This document shows positions 8,771 through 18,311 of a DNA stretch of 64,000 nucleotides, piece by piece. The stretch covers positions 62,001 through 126,000 of the forward strand of contig NZ_JAMZEG020000001.1 in NCBI RefSeq assembly GCF_024435075.2. The letters run 5' to 3'. The notes beneath the pieces are model-generated. The model saw nothing but the letters and a program-made list of their open reading frames with translations, was not told where the DNA came from and searched no databases. The position numbers and the translations under genes were made by a program. Source of the DNA: Marinomonas maritima. Its GTDB lineage: Bacteria; Pseudomonadota; Gammaproteobacteria; Pseudomonadales; Marinomonadaceae. Numbering within the stretch: the first letter of the stretch is position 1; each line of letters starts with the position of its first letter.

Positions 8771-8818
8771 TGTTCATAGCTGTTCAAAGTGTTTACAGTT
8801 CTCCTATTATAGTGAACA
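8771..8818. promoter_or_regulatory. Candidate upstream activator sites (TGTTCA/TGAACA hexamers)
   Basis: TGTTCA at 8771-8776 and 8781-8786 and TGAACA at 8813-8818 lie 100-150 bp upstream of the sigma-54 promoter, the usual enhancer distance; one more TGAACA is downstream at 8626-8631. They could bind the divergent activator's Fis-type helix-turn-helix. TATTAT at 8805-8810 may be the -10 of the activator's own promoter. Inference only. Confidence 0.4.
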
Positions 8819-8865
8819 TTTCGTGCACAGTAGAAGGCGTTTGATTTACTGAGTTGGAGTTGGAA

Positions 8866-10872
8866 ATGCAAAACGAAGAGCAGAACAAACAACAAGCAGC
8901 GAGCGCATCTGTAGACATAGACCTTGCGTCTGATATGAGTCTTGCTCAGACACACAAAGAACGAATTCAAGCGTCTTGGTATCGTTGTGAGCAATTTGGA
9001 CTGGATCATAGCAGTCGTCCAGATTTTGCGACCTTGCCGAAAGGTACTTTGAGCGACTTGATGGATCATCACCGCAGCCTGCTTGAAACCACGGAAAACG
9101 AGGTACTACCGTACTACGAAAATATCCTCAGTAATTCCGCCTGTATGATCGTTTTAGCAGATCGTCAGGGACACGTCTTGAATACGTGGGGACAGCCGCG
9201 CTTTGGCAGCGCTGAGGAGCACGGTTTAATTGGTGGAAATCAATGGACTGAAATGGGCGTTGGAACCAATGCCATTGGCACTGCGCTGATTACAGGTGAA
9301 GCGATTCAAGTGGGGCGTGACGAACACTTTTTACGCGCCAACCGTTTTATGGTGGGGTCAGCGTCGCCTATCTATAACACCCAAAACGATTTAGTCGGTG
9401 TATTGGATATTTCATCGGATGCTTATCTGCCGCAAGATCATACTTTTGGAATGGTAAAGCTCATGTCCTTAAGTGTTGAGAATCGGTTGATTTTTTCGGC
9501 ATTTCAGCAAGAGCATTTTATTTTGAGTTTTAATACCAATGTCGTCAGTTTAGACAGTCATTGGTCGGGTATTTTGGTTCTGGATGAAAGCGGCACTATT
9601 GTATCGGCTAATCGTCGTGCAGAAGTCGTGCTCGCGCGGGATTTGGCTCTACTCAATATTAATCAAATATTTGATATTGAGATGCGTGAAATTAAGCATC
9701 ATCCCTTTAGTTTGCCAATGAAATTGATCGCCATGGGGCGTTACCAGTTTTATGTCAAAGTTATCCCCCCCGTACAACAAATTATGCGTGTTCCAGACTT
9801 TCGTGTGCGCACCGATTATGTCGCCCCTCCACAGGCAGAAGCTATTGTTATGAATGAAAAAAAGCCGGCCACGGATAAGGTGAAGAAACAAGAAAATAGT
9901 GTGTCAATAGAAATACCCGATAACGTCATTCCATTGGCGGAATTACAACATGGCGATGAACGTGTAGAGCGTTTGGTACGCCAAGCCCACAAGATCATGG
10001 AGAAAGACATTCCCATCTTGATCCACGGTGAAACGGGCGCGGGAAAGGAAATTTTCGTCCGCAGTTTGCATTACCACAGCTCTCGCGCCAAAGAAATGCT
10101 GGTGGCAGTAAACTGTGCCGCCATCCCTGCTGAGTTAGTAGAGTCTGAACTCTTTGGTTATGAAAAAGGCGCGTTTACCGGTGCTCAAAATAGAGGCTCG
10201 ATAGGCCTCATTCGTCGCGCTCATCGCGGCACTTTATTTTTAGATGAAATTGGTGAAATGCCAATGGCCGTTCAGTCGCGACTATTGCGTGTTTTACAAG
10301 AAAGAGTGGTCACACCACTTGGTTCGACTGATGTGTTTCCGGTTGATATTAAGCTTATCTCTGCCACTAACCGCACACTGAAAGAAGAAGTCAAAGAAGG
10401 GCGTTTCCGCCAAGATTTATATTATCGAATTTCCGGTTTAAACATAGAATTACCAGCCTTGCGCAAACGATCTGATAAAGCGGAATTGATTCAGTACCTT
10501 CATAATCGCCTACGCAAAGAAGAGCCTGGCCCTGCTTTATCACAAGCCATGGTGAATCTTTTGGTGAAACATCCTTGGCCCGGTAATATGCGACAACTTG
10601 CCCATGTTTTAAAAGTGGGAATGGCGATGGCTGATGAGGAAGTACTGGAAGATTGGCATTTGCCGGATGACTTCTTTGATGATTTAGACGCGATGGGGGA
10701 GTCCGACGCACCTGAGCTTGATTCAGCGACAGGACAAAATGAGCCGCTAGAAAGATTAATACCTCGGCTGTTAAGTGAATTTAAAGGTAACGTTTCACAA
10801 ACCGCAAAAACGGCGGGAGTGAGCCGAAATACGGTGTACAAGTATGGGAAATTGAAAGATGGATCAGAATGA
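8866..10872 (+). CDS. Sigma-54-dependent activator, AcoR-like (GAF, AAA+, Fis HTH)
   Basis: 668 residues. A GAF-type sensory domain occupies roughly 60-200 (GVGTNAIGTALITGE and GVLDISSDAYLPQ are typical of AcoR-family proteins). Then come a PAS-like linker, the AAA+ domain with Walker A GETGAGKE and an intact GAFTGA sigma-54 contact loop (GAFTGAQNRG), and a C-terminal Fis helix-turn-helix (NVSQTAKTAGVSRNTVYKY). ATG 8866 is preferred over an in-frame TTG at 8854 because GGAG lies 6 bp before it. Divergent from the ABC operon that carries a sigma-54 promoter, so it very likely activates it. The ligand is unknown; glycerol or a metabolite is inferred from context. Confidence 0.85.
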   Translation: MQNEEQNKQQAASASVDIDLASDMSLAQTHKERIQASWYRCEQFGLDHSSRPDFATLPKGTLSDLMDHHRSLLETTENEVLPYYENILSNSACMIVLADRQGHVLNTWGQPRFGSAEEHGLIGGNQWTEMGVGTNAIGTALITGEAIQVGRDEHFLRANRFMVGSASPIYNTQNDLVGVLDISSDAYLPQDHTFGMVKLMSLSVENRLIFSAFQQEHFILSFNTNVVSLDSHWSGILVLDESGTIVSANRRAEVVLARDLALLNINQIFDIEMREIKHHPFSLPMKLIAMGRYQFYVKVIPPVQQIMRVPDFRVRTDYVAPPQAEAIVMNEKKPATDKVKKQENSVSIEIPDNVIPLAELQHGDERVERLVRQAHKIMEKDIPILIHGETGAGKEIFVRSLHYHSSRAKEMLVAVNCAAIPAELVESELFGYEKGAFTGAQNRGSIGLIRRAHRGTLFLDEIGEMPMAVQSRLLRVLQERVVTPLGSTDVFPVDIKLISATNRTLKEEVKEGRFRQDLYYRISGLNIELPALRKRSDKAELIQYLHNRLRKEEPGPALSQAMVNLLVKHPWPGNMRQLAHVLKVGMAMADEEVLEDWHLPDDFFDDLDAMGESDAPELDSATGQNEPLERLIPRLLSEFKGNVSQTAKTAGVSRNTVYKYGKLKDGSE

Positions 10873-10880
10873 CGATCATT

Positions 10881-11798
10881 TTATTTTATGTAGTCAACCT
10901 CCCAGTAAGGGTGATCACCTTTAAGCTTATCTGTAATAAAGTCTAGAAACACACGCACTTTTGCTGGTAAATGACGACGCTCAGGAAAAACGGCATAAAA
11001 AGTGTGTGTTGGAAGTGAGTGGTTTTCAAAAAGAGGAATAAGTCGTCCACTGATAATATCTTGGCCGATGACAAAGGTGGGAATTTTAGCAATGCCTAAG
11101 CCTGCTAATGCCGCCGCTTGTAGCGCCTCGCTATTGTTGACTTGGTAGTTGCCATCAACTTTGACCTTTTGTATTTTTTTATCGTGATGAAATACCCAGT
11201 CATTTCCGTTGTAATCATAAATAAAGCGTATGCAATTATGGTTTATTAACTCTTCAGGAGAATTTGGTATACCGTATTTTTTTAAATAATCCGGAGAAGC
11301 ACAAACGACACTTCGGCAAGAGGCGAGAGGGCGGGCGATTAATGTAGAGTCCTTCATTTCTCCGGCTCTAATAGCAACATCAAAACCACTTCCCACCAAA
11401 TCCACTTTTTTATCATCCATGATCATATTGAGCTTTATATCTGGATAGTGCGTTAAAAACTCTGTTACTAATGGGGCCAAATGCAAACGACCAAATGACA
11501 TCGGCGTGCTGATTTTTAAGGTGCCTTTAGGTTTTCCTTGTAATTGAGTGACGGAGTCAATGCCTTCTGATGCAGCAGCAAGAGCTTTAACAGCATGATG
11601 GAAGTACTGCTCACCCGCTTCTGTAAGGCTTAGTGTCCTTGTCGTTCTATGGAGTAGCTTCACTCCTAACGTATTTTCTAACAAGCTAATGCGTTTGCTA
11701 ACCGCTGATTTACTTGTACCTAAGCTTTCTGCTGCCTTTGAAAAACTGCCTTTCTCTACGACAGCGACAAAAACAGGTATGGCTGAAAACGTTTCCAT
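10881..11798 (-). CDS. LysR-family transcriptional regulator
   Basis: 305-residue LysR protein: winged helix at 1-60 (GSFSKAAESLGTSKSAVSKRISLLE), then the periplasmic-binding-protein-like effector domain with the family stretch VAIRAGEMKDSTLIARPLA. It ends 8 bp from the convergent sigma-54 activator gene and is divergent from the nitroreductase gene at 11944. The 145-bp intergenic region probably holds its operator. Most similar in style to the CrgA/AaeR-like branch; no ligand can be named. Confidence 0.9.
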   Translation of the reverse strand: METFSAIPVFVAVVEKGSFSKAAESLGTSKSAVSKRISLLENTLGVKLLHRTTRTLSLTEAGEQYFHHAVKALAAASEGIDSVTQLQGKPKGTLKISTPMSFGRLHLAPLVTEFLTHYPDIKLNMIMDDKKVDLVGSGFDVAIRAGEMKDSTLIARPLASCRSVVCASPDYLKKYGIPNSPEELINHNCIRFIYDYNGNDWVFHHDKKIQKVKVDGNYQVNNSEALQAAALAGLGIAKIPTFVIGQDIISGRLIPLFENHSLPTHTFYAVFPERRHLPAKVRVFLDFITDKLKGDHPYWEVDYIK

Positions 11799-11943
11799 AA
11801 AATCACTATTGTTGAGTTAAACGCAACAATCATTTTCTTATTACCCCATTTATTTGTCAATTGAAAACAATATAAAGTACTTCTTAACGGATCACCCGTC
11901 TTCGACGTGATCACTATTCAATAATAAAAGGGTAAGAAGTCAC

Positions 11944-12546
11944 ATGGATATCTTTCAAGCAATTGAACAACGACGAGCGGTTAAGCATTATCAAGCGAAT
12001 ACTAAAATGCCTGAAGCAGATTATCAGGCTTTGATGAGCGCTGTATTACTTTCTCCTACTTCTTACAACATTCAGCATTGGCGTTTTGTAAGAGTCACGG
12101 AGGTTGAGCAAAGAGAAAATTTAAAAGCGGCGGCTTGGGGGCAGGCTCAAGTGTCTGAGGCTGCAGAACTATTTGTATTGTGTGCTGATGTTGACGCTTG
12201 GAATGATCGTCCTGAACGCTATGTTGCAAATAGTCCTAAAGAAACTCAGGATATGCTTTTGCCAATGATGTACGGTTTTTATAATAAGAAAGAGCAAATT
12301 CAACGAGATGAAGCCATGCGTTCATGTGGTATTGCTGCGCAAACTATGATGTTAGCCGCGAAGGGTCTGGGTTATGACTCTTGTCCTATGGTAGGTTTTG
12401 ATCGAGAAAAAGTGGCCGAATTAATACAACTTCCAAAAGGTCACGTTATTGCCATGATGATTGCAATCGGTCATGCAGAGAAGGCGGCGTATCCTAGGGC
12501 GGGTCAGCTTCCATTATCAGACGTGCTTGTTGAAAATCATTTTTAG
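11944..12546 (+). CDS. Nitroreductase-family FMN oxidoreductase
   Basis: 200-residue nitroreductase-like flavoprotein. The N-terminus AIEQRRAVKHYQ is the FMN phosphate-binding RRxxR-type motif, and SPTSYNIQHWRFV near residue 40 and the GLGYDSCPMVGFD stretch are family hallmarks. Expected to use NAD(P)H to reduce quinone, nitro or similar substrates in the cytoplasm as a homodimer. Divergent from a LysR regulator, a common pair for stress- or substrate-induced nitroreductases. The exact substrate is unknown. Confidence 0.9.
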   Translation: MDIFQAIEQRRAVKHYQANTKMPEADYQALMSAVLLSPTSYNIQHWRFVRVTEVEQRENLKAAAWGQAQVSEAAELFVLCADVDAWNDRPERYVANSPKETQDMLLPMMYGFYNKKEQIQRDEAMRSCGIAAQTMMLAAKGLGYDSCPMVGFDREKVAELIQLPKGHVIAMMIAIGHAEKAAYPRAGQLPLSDVLVENHF

Positions 12547-13045
12547 ATTTGAAGTGACAAATAATAGGTACTAACTCTTATTTTGTTGAGGAAAGAATGT
12601 TGTCACTCAGGTGTATTTCTATCAATACATCTAAGTGCCTCATACTGAAAACTCTCATGCGATCTGGATAGTAAAGAGTGGCGTGAATAGGTTCTGTGTT
12701 CGTCCATAAAGATTATGGGCTGTATCGAAAAAAACAATATTGCGTTACCGTAAAATAAGTGATCATTTAATTGGAATAATATTATAAATCACTATCGAAA
12801 TGAAAATAATTAGACGGTATATAAAAGCAAAAAAAATAGGTTCTATGTAGTAAATTGTAATTTACTACATCTGTATTTTAATACGCTGAATTTTATAAAT
12901 GCTTTATTTTTCAGTGCGTTAAGAGATTTTTTTTGCTACTCTCTGAATCGTCCACAGTTTTAATTACAAATATCATGTACTTTTTTTCTAGTAACTTGCT
13001 ATAAATATAGAACACAAGAGCAGGTGATATTGGATTGGATGTTTC
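12547..13045. other. AT-rich non-coding gap with one perfect dyad
   Basis: About 500 bp without a credible gene between the nitroreductase and EAL genes. The only structured element seen is the inverted repeat at 12845-12870. The last 60 bp presumably contain the EAL gene promoter, but no clear -35/-10 pair is evident. Confidence 0.5.
12845..12870. repeat. Perfect 12-bp inverted repeat
   Basis: ATGTAGTAAATT and its exact complement are separated by two bases (GT). No T-run follows on either strand, so it looks more like a protein-binding dyad or cruciform than a terminator. Confidence 0.7.
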
Positions 13046-14491
13046 ATGACCCAAAAAACAAGGATGCTGTTAACGTTTTTTATTAATTTTTCTGTGTTGA
13101 TAGTATTTACTGTCTCTGTATTTATCATGGGAAATACTTGGCAGCAAAAAAGAACGTCTGAGGCGACAGAGAAGGAGAGGCAGTTCTACTTTGTCAAAGT
13201 GGAAAGTCACCTTAACGGCGTTGTGTCTTTTATTGCTTCTATTTCAGATCTATATACAGGCGACTGTTCACGCAGCGTTGTGTTACACATGCGCAAAGAG
13301 CTTTTTAATATCCCCGGCGCCATTGAGTTTGGCGTTATACAGAAGGAGGGTGATCATGGCGTTGTCGTATGTAACTCATGGGGTGATAAAGATAGGATCA
13401 AGGTGAGAGAACCTGTCCCTCATGATGGTTTTTTAATGACTGGTCCCCATACAATTAACTCTTTAAAAATGCCTGTATTTGTCATCAAAAAGACAGTGGG
13501 CAACTTTGAATATAACGTCATTATTAAAAAGAACAGCATAGATGCATTCTTTAATAATGGCTCGGATATGATTATTTCTAATGGTGGGAACATAACGGGT
13601 GAAGGCGTATTGGATGAAAACTATCGACGCTCAGATGTCATAAATAACCTGATATATTCTGTTTCTTCTTCTTTTTCAAAAAAAGAACATAACCTATACT
13701 TCATTCCTATCGCGTTGTTTTTGTTCATTCTTGTCTATTTTCTAGTGACGCCTAAGTGGGTCAGAACGATCGATAGAATTCTCTTAAAGCGAAAAATCGA
13801 AAACCACTATTACTACAACGAATACCAACCTATTGTTGATACTAAAAACGGCCGTTTATTTTCGATTGAAGTATTTTTGAGAGGCCAAGACGAGGCAAAT
13901 GCAAAAGATACGATAGCAAAAATGAAAAGCTTGGATTTAAGTATTGATCACACCATTTTTCAAATACGTCAGATTGAACAGAGTTTTTCAAAAGGGTTCA
14001 TCTTACAAAATAATTTCCAAGTGAATATCTCAAGCCATCATCTTCAGAGTGCTTTTTTTGTCGAGCATATATTGCAATTAAAAGCGCTAACCTGCACCAG
14101 CTTGATTCTTGAAATGACAGAAGACGACAATTTAATGCTGCAAAAAAACATTGTCAAAGAACACATGGCACGACTAAAAGAAAAGGGCTGTCGCTTTGCT
14201 ATTGACGATTTTGGAATCGAGTATTCCGGCTTGTCTTATATCTCTGAGTTTGATTTTGATATTGTAAAAACGGATAAGATCTTCATTGACGATAAAGATC
14301 AAAATACCGCGATTCTAAAATCCATCATCGCGTTTTGTAATGAACTTGATATCGACTGCATTGCAGAGGGTATTGAAACCAAAGACGACAACGAAAAAAT
14401 CAACCAAATTGGTATCCACCTTCATCAAGGCTGGTATCACGGTCGTCCCGTGAGTGCTGAAAAAATCACGGCCTATACTGTACAGCTTTAG
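13046..14491 (+). CDS. CSS-motif/EAL protein, probable c-di-GMP phosphodiesterase
   Basis: 481 residues. TM1 is at about 8-30, then a periplasmic CSS-type sensor with two cysteines (GDCSRSV near 75 and VVCNSW near 112), TM2 at about 222-240, and a C-terminal EAL domain. In PdeC-type proteins such a cysteine pair senses periplasmic redox state through a disulfide. EAL residues are mostly kept (EVFLRG for EALLR, NISSHH, LEMTED, IDDFG, KTDK, AEGIE, HQGW), but loop 6 reads DFGIEYSG instead of DFGTGYSS, so activity may be weak or lost. The start is uncertain as no strong ribosome site is seen. It stands alone. Confidence 0.85.
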   Translation: MTQKTRMLLTFFINFSVLIVFTVSVFIMGNTWQQKRTSEATEKERQFYFVKVESHLNGVVSFIASISDLYTGDCSRSVVLHMRKELFNIPGAIEFGVIQKEGDHGVVVCNSWGDKDRIKVREPVPHDGFLMTGPHTINSLKMPVFVIKKTVGNFEYNVIIKKNSIDAFFNNGSDMIISNGGNITGEGVLDENYRRSDVINNLIYSVSSSFSKKEHNLYFIPIALFLFILVYFLVTPKWVRTIDRILLKRKIENHYYYNEYQPIVDTKNGRLFSIEVFLRGQDEANAKDTIAKMKSLDLSIDHTIFQIRQIEQSFSKGFILQNNFQVNISSHHLQSAFFVEHILQLKALTCTSLILEMTEDDNLMLQKNIVKEHMARLKEKGCRFAIDDFGIEYSGLSYISEFDFDIVKTDKIFIDDKDQNTAILKSIIAFCNELDIDCIAEGIETKDDNEKINQIGIHLHQGWYHGRPVSAEKITAYTVQL

Positions 14492-14526
14492 TTTATTAGT
14501 TCAGCGAGCAACGCCCTTTTCAAGTT

Positions 14527-15333
14527 TTAAAGCGTGTCACGAATCTCCGCCACAAAATCGTATGAGTCACCAGGGAACCATGAGCGAGTAAATTCGACGT
14601 GGGTGCCTTCGTGGTTGATGCCAGTTCGTTCAATGTATAAAGCCGCGCTGAGCTCAGGAATATCCAGCAAGTTAGCGCGTTGCTCATCAATACTAACGGC
14701 TCGAAGTCGTTGCAAAGCGCGTACGGGTCGGCAGCCTTGTAGTTCTAACAAGTCGTAGAGTGACCCCTCCATGGCGAATGGATTGAGAATATAACGACTA
14801 GGAATGGTGGCTAATTCTAATGCCATGGGTTTGCCGTCCGCATAACGTAAGCGATAAAAACGCACCACTTCTTGATCTGGCGCCAGCTTAAGCGCTTTGC
14901 ACTCGTCTTCGTGAGGCATGCCTAAAGAACGGTCTAGCCACTTTGAGGTGGTGGTTTTACCGCGTGCTTCCATGACTTCAGTAAAGCTACGCAAATGGTT
15001 TAAAGGCTGTTCAACCCGTTCACTGACAAAAGTTCCCGCGCCTTGACGCTGAGTTAAGACTTCGTCTTTGATCAGCTCGTCAATGGCCCGTCGAATGGTC
15101 ACACGAGAGACATCCAGATGCTTAGCAAGATCTCGTTCAGGCGGTAGAGTATCCCCGCCTGAAACGCGCTCTGCAGTTATGGCAGCCTGAATGGCTTTTT
15201 TAACTTGAATGTAGAGCGGGATGCCTTTCTCTCGTAAGGTATCAGGCGCACCAAACAGCGAATTAACCCGATTTTGACTCATTCTATTTTCCAAAGGGGC
15301 GTGCCCCATATTGTCAACGTACGCTTCTCTCAT
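14527..15333 (-). CDS. GntR/HutC-family regulator (UTRA domain), NagR-like
   Basis: 268 residues: GntR winged helix at about 35-105 (LPPERDLAKHLDVSRVTIRRAIDEL, GAGTFV) followed by a UTRA ligand domain. UTRA regulators of the NagR/DasR group sense GlcN-6-P or GlcNAc-6-P, fitting the location at the end of an amino-sugar importer operon. The start ATG overlaps the upstream ATPase stop (TAATG), implying coupled translation; an internal ATG 17 codons on (MSQNRVNSLF) is an alternative. Likely operator: the dyad at 19667-19687. Confidence 0.85.
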   Translation of the reverse strand: MREAYVDNMGHAPLENRMSQNRVNSLFGAPDTLREKGIPLYIQVKKAIQAAITAERVSGGDTLPPERDLAKHLDVSRVTIRRAIDELIKDEVLTQRQGAGTFVSERVEQPLNHLRSFTEVMEARGKTTTSKWLDRSLGMPHEDECKALKLAPDQEVVRFYRLRYADGKPMALELATIPSRYILNPFAMEGSLYDLLELQGCRPVRALQRLRAVSIDEQRANLLDIPELSAALYIERTGINHEGTHVEFTRSWFPGDSYDFVAEIRDTL

Positions 15334-16448
15334 TAGGGAAGCGGCTTTGTTTCTAAGTTGGAATTTACTCGAGGTAACGCATTACCTTGATGATTAAACA
15401 GATACAGACTGTTTGGTTTTATACCAAACGTAACGTTATCGCCCGCTTGGTACTGGTTATCGCCATCTACCTTTAGCACAAACTCGCCTTCTTGTTGTAT
15501 GTCTACATATAAGTAAGATTGCTCGCCAAGGTGTTCTACCAACGTAATTTTGCCTTCTAGCGTATTCTCGTCGCAGGTGACAGACATGTGTTCAGGACGA
15601 AGGCCTAATTGCACGTGAGCGCCTTTTTCCAAACTTGAGCTGTCAACAGCAGCCGAAATCATGCGGCCGGATTCTAACATGATTTGCGTACTCTCGGAGC
15701 CTACTTCCATTACTCTGGCGGATAAGAAATTCATCTTTGGTGAGCCAATAAAGCCCGCGACAAACTGCGTTTGTGGGTGATGATACAAATGCAAAGGCGA
15801 GCCGACTTGCTCTACTCGACCCTTGTTCATAACGACGATTTTGTCGCCTAATGTCATGGCTTCAACTTGATCATGGGTAACATAAACTACGGTGGCTTTT
15901 AGTTCTTGGTGAAGTTTGCCAAGCTCAACACGCGTTTGCACACGAAGCGACGCATCAAGATTAGACAGTGGTTCGTCAAACAAGAAGACTTTAGGGTCAC
16001 GAACAATGGCACGACCAATCGCTACACGCTGACGTTGGCCGCCAGACAGTTCACGAGGCAAGCGATCTAATAGATGATCTATCTTCAGCTTTTTCGCCGC
16101 TTCGAGTACTTTGTTGTCCACAAATGCTTTGTCTTTACCGGCAATTTTCAGACCAAACGCCATGTTTTTAAACACATTCATGTGTGGGTACAAAGCGTAA
16201 GATTGAAACACCATGGCGATGCCACGTTTTGCCGGTGAACGACCATTGACGCGTTCGCCATCGATGTATAGATCGCCTTCCGTGATGTCTTCAAGTCCTG
16301 ATAATAAGCGCAATAAAGTGGATTTACCGCACCCTGATTCGCCGATCAACACGACAAATTCGCCGTCCTTTATGTCTAGGTCGATGCCATGCAATACGTC
16401 CACATCGCCAAAACGTTTTTTAATATTATTGAGTTTTACACTTGCCAT
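15333..16448 (-). CDS. CUT1 sugar ABC transporter ATPase (MsmK/UgpC-like)
   Basis: 371 residues with all canonical motifs: Walker A GESGCGKST, signature LSGGQRQR, Walker B VFLFDEP, H-loop YVTHDQ, then a TOBE/OB regulatory domain. The ATG at 16448 is preceded by GGAG 9 bp upstream; an in-frame TTG five codons earlier is less likely. It should energise the permease pair encoded just upstream in the GlcNAc locus. Confidence 0.9.
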   Translation of the reverse strand: MASVKLNNIKKRFGDVDVLHGIDLDIKDGEFVVLIGESGCGKSTLLRLLSGLEDITEGDLYIDGERVNGRSPAKRGIAMVFQSYALYPHMNVFKNMAFGLKIAGKDKAFVDNKVLEAAKKLKIDHLLDRLPRELSGGQRQRVAIGRAIVRDPKVFLFDEPLSNLDASLRVQTRVELGKLHQELKATVVYVTHDQVEAMTLGDKIVVMNKGRVEQVGSPLHLYHHPQTQFVAGFIGSPKMNFLSARVMEVGSESTQIMLESGRMISAAVDSSSLEKGAHVQLGLRPEHMSVTCDENTLEGKITLVEHLGEQSYLYVDIQQEGEFVLKVDGDNQYQAGDNVTFGIKPNSLYLFNHQGNALPRVNSNLETKPLP

Positions 16449-16480
16449 AAAATGAGTCTCCAACGGTCAATATGATGAGT

Positions 16481-17341
16481 TTATTTGACCGCTCCGCTGG
16501 TTAAGCCGCGGATCAGTTGTCTTGAAAAAATAGTGTATAGAATCAGTACAGGAACAATCGCTAAGGTAAGAGCAGACAGTACTGAGTTCCAGTTGGTTAC
16601 GTATTGGCCAACAAATTGTTGAACACCTAGGGTAATAGTGCGCGTTTCTTCTCCCGGTGCCAGAATGAGCGGAAACCATAAATCGTTCCAAATCGGGATC
16701 ATGGTAAACACCGCCACTGTTGCCATCGCAGGCTTAAGCAGTGGCAAAATAATACAGAAGAAAATCTTATATTCGCTGACTGCATCGCATCGCGCTGCTT
16801 CTGTAAGTTCCTTCGGAATCGTGCGCACAAATTCAGACAATATATACACCGCGAGAGGCAGGCCTTGTGCGATGTACACCAGCACCAGAGCCGTGAGTGT
16901 ATTGGCAAGATTCAGCTCGACCATCAGACTCAGAATACTCACTGTGCCGAGTCGAATCGGAATCATGATGCCCATGGCGAATAAGAAGGTGACAATAAAA
17001 TTGCCGCGAAACTTATATTCAGTTAATGCCCAAGCCGCCATAGCGCCAAGTAATAAAACCAAACTAACGGCAATCAGCGTGACCACCAAGCTGTTCCATG
17101 AGTACAAGCCAAAGTTTGATCGCAATAGCACTTCTTCAAAACCCGCTAGGGTAAAAGAGCTACTGTCGGGTAACCCTAATGGGTCCTTAAAAATGGCTTT
17201 ACGTGTTTTAAACGCATTGATGATAACGACAATAATCGGGAATAAAGCGATCACGGTATAGGCCAATAAAATGGCGTGAACCGTCACGCTTTTTGATACG
17301 TTGCGCGATGAGGAAGACAAAAGATCATTGAAAATTTTCAT
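16481..17341 (-). CDS. CUT1 sugar ABC transporter permease (MalG type)
   Basis: 286 residues with six predicted membrane helices and an EAA loop near residue 190 (ELTEAARCDAVSEYKIFFCII). Follows the partner permease by 9 bp; GGAGGC precedes the ATG. Part of the presumed N-acetylglucosamine or chito-oligosaccharide importer. Confidence 0.88.
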   Translation of the reverse strand: MKIFNDLLSSSSRNVSKSVTVHAILLAYTVIALFPIIVVIINAFKTRKAIFKDPLGLPDSSSFTLAGFEEVLLRSNFGLYSWNSLVVTLIAVSLVLLLGAMAAWALTEYKFRGNFIVTFLFAMGIMIPIRLGTVSILSLMVELNLANTLTALVLVYIAQGLPLAVYILSEFVRTIPKELTEAARCDAVSEYKIFFCIILPLLKPAMATVAVFTMIPIWNDLWFPLILAPGEETRTITLGVQQFVGQYVTNWNSVLSALTLAIVPVLILYTIFSRQLIRGLTSGAVK

Positions 17342-17350
17342 TACTGCCTC

Positions 17351-18286
17351 CTAAAATTGGAATCGCTGAATGCGACGTTGGACAAAGAAAAGAAACAGCA
17401 TGACACCCACTAAAATGATTAAGAACATCAGTGTGGCCACCGCGGCACCCATGCTGGCACTGCCTTGTTGAAGCTGGAAGCCAAAGAAAGTTCGATAGAA
17501 GAAAGTCCCCATCAAATCGGTGGAGAAGTTAGGCCCTGCTAAAGCGCCTTTCACGGCGTAGATCAATTCGAATGCATTGAAATTCGCAACAAACGTTAGA
17601 ATCGATACCATAGCAATGGTCGGTAAAATCAATGGTAATTTGATGTACCAAAAAGTCTGCAATGGGTTTGCACCGTCGACCACACTGGCATCGACGATGT
17701 CGTCAGGAATGTTCAGCAAGGTGGCGTAAATCAGCATCATAGGAATACCAACAAACTGCCAAACAGAAATAAAGCTAAGGGTAATTAAGGCGCTGCCTTC
17801 TTTGCCCAACCAAGCATCAAAATACTGACCCAGACCAATGCTATATAGGAAGTTTTCAGAAATTCCCCAAATAGGGCTGAGAAGTAGTTGCCAAACAAAA
17901 CCAATGATCACAACGGAAAGCATGGTCGGCATAAAAATAAGCGTGCGATAGGTCCCAGACAAACGTAGTTTTGGCGAACTTAACAGTACGGCAAGTAACA
18001 ATCCTATTGGGTTTTGTAGCAGCATATGGATGGCAAAAAACTTAAAGTTGTTCAGCAGTGCATTCCAAAAAGCATCGGACCAATTGTCGTCTGTGACTAA
18101 GGTGATGAAGTTTTGCAATCCAACAAAGGTGCTTTCACCCTGTTGAGTGTTGAACAAGCTTAAAAAAAGTGTATCGAGTAAAGGGTAAACGCTGAACGTG
18201 ACGTAAATCAGCAGCGCTGGCGCCAAAAAAATGACGAGGTGCCATGGAAAGGGCTTTTTTTCGTCTTGTTGGTTTTGTTGAGTCAT
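17351..18286 (-). CDS. CUT1 sugar ABC transporter permease (MalF type)
   Basis: 311 residues from the ATG at 18286 (MTQQNQQDEKKPFPW); an in-frame ATG at 18304 would add six residues but sits on a pyrimidine-rich leader without a ribosome site. Six membrane segments and an EAA loop (DDIVDASVVDGANPLQTFWYIKLP). It lies downstream of an intercistronic hairpin that separates it from the binding-protein gene. Confidence 0.88.
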   Translation of the reverse strand: MTQQNQQDEKKPFPWHLVIFLAPALLIYVTFSVYPLLDTLFLSLFNTQQGESTFVGLQNFITLVTDDNWSDAFWNALLNNFKFFAIHMLLQNPIGLLLAVLLSSPKLRLSGTYRTLIFMPTMLSVVIIGFVWQLLLSPIWGISENFLYSIGLGQYFDAWLGKEGSALITLSFISVWQFVGIPMMLIYATLLNIPDDIVDASVVDGANPLQTFWYIKLPLILPTIAMVSILTFVANFNAFELIYAVKGALAGPNFSTDLMGTFFYRTFFGFQLQQGSASMGAAVATLMFLIILVGVMLFLFFVQRRIQRFQF

Positions 18287-18311
18287 AGCTCTGTCTCGAA
18301 TCATGAAATGA

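Noticed and set aside
8683..9072. 129-codon leftward ORF over the activator start and promoter region
   Set aside because: Overlaps the sigma-54 activator N-terminus antisense and the divergent regulatory region; no family features.
16638..17261. 207-codon rightward ORF inside the sugar permease gene
   Set aside because: Antisense shadow of a well-supported CUT1 permease; composition and lack of start signals argue against coding.
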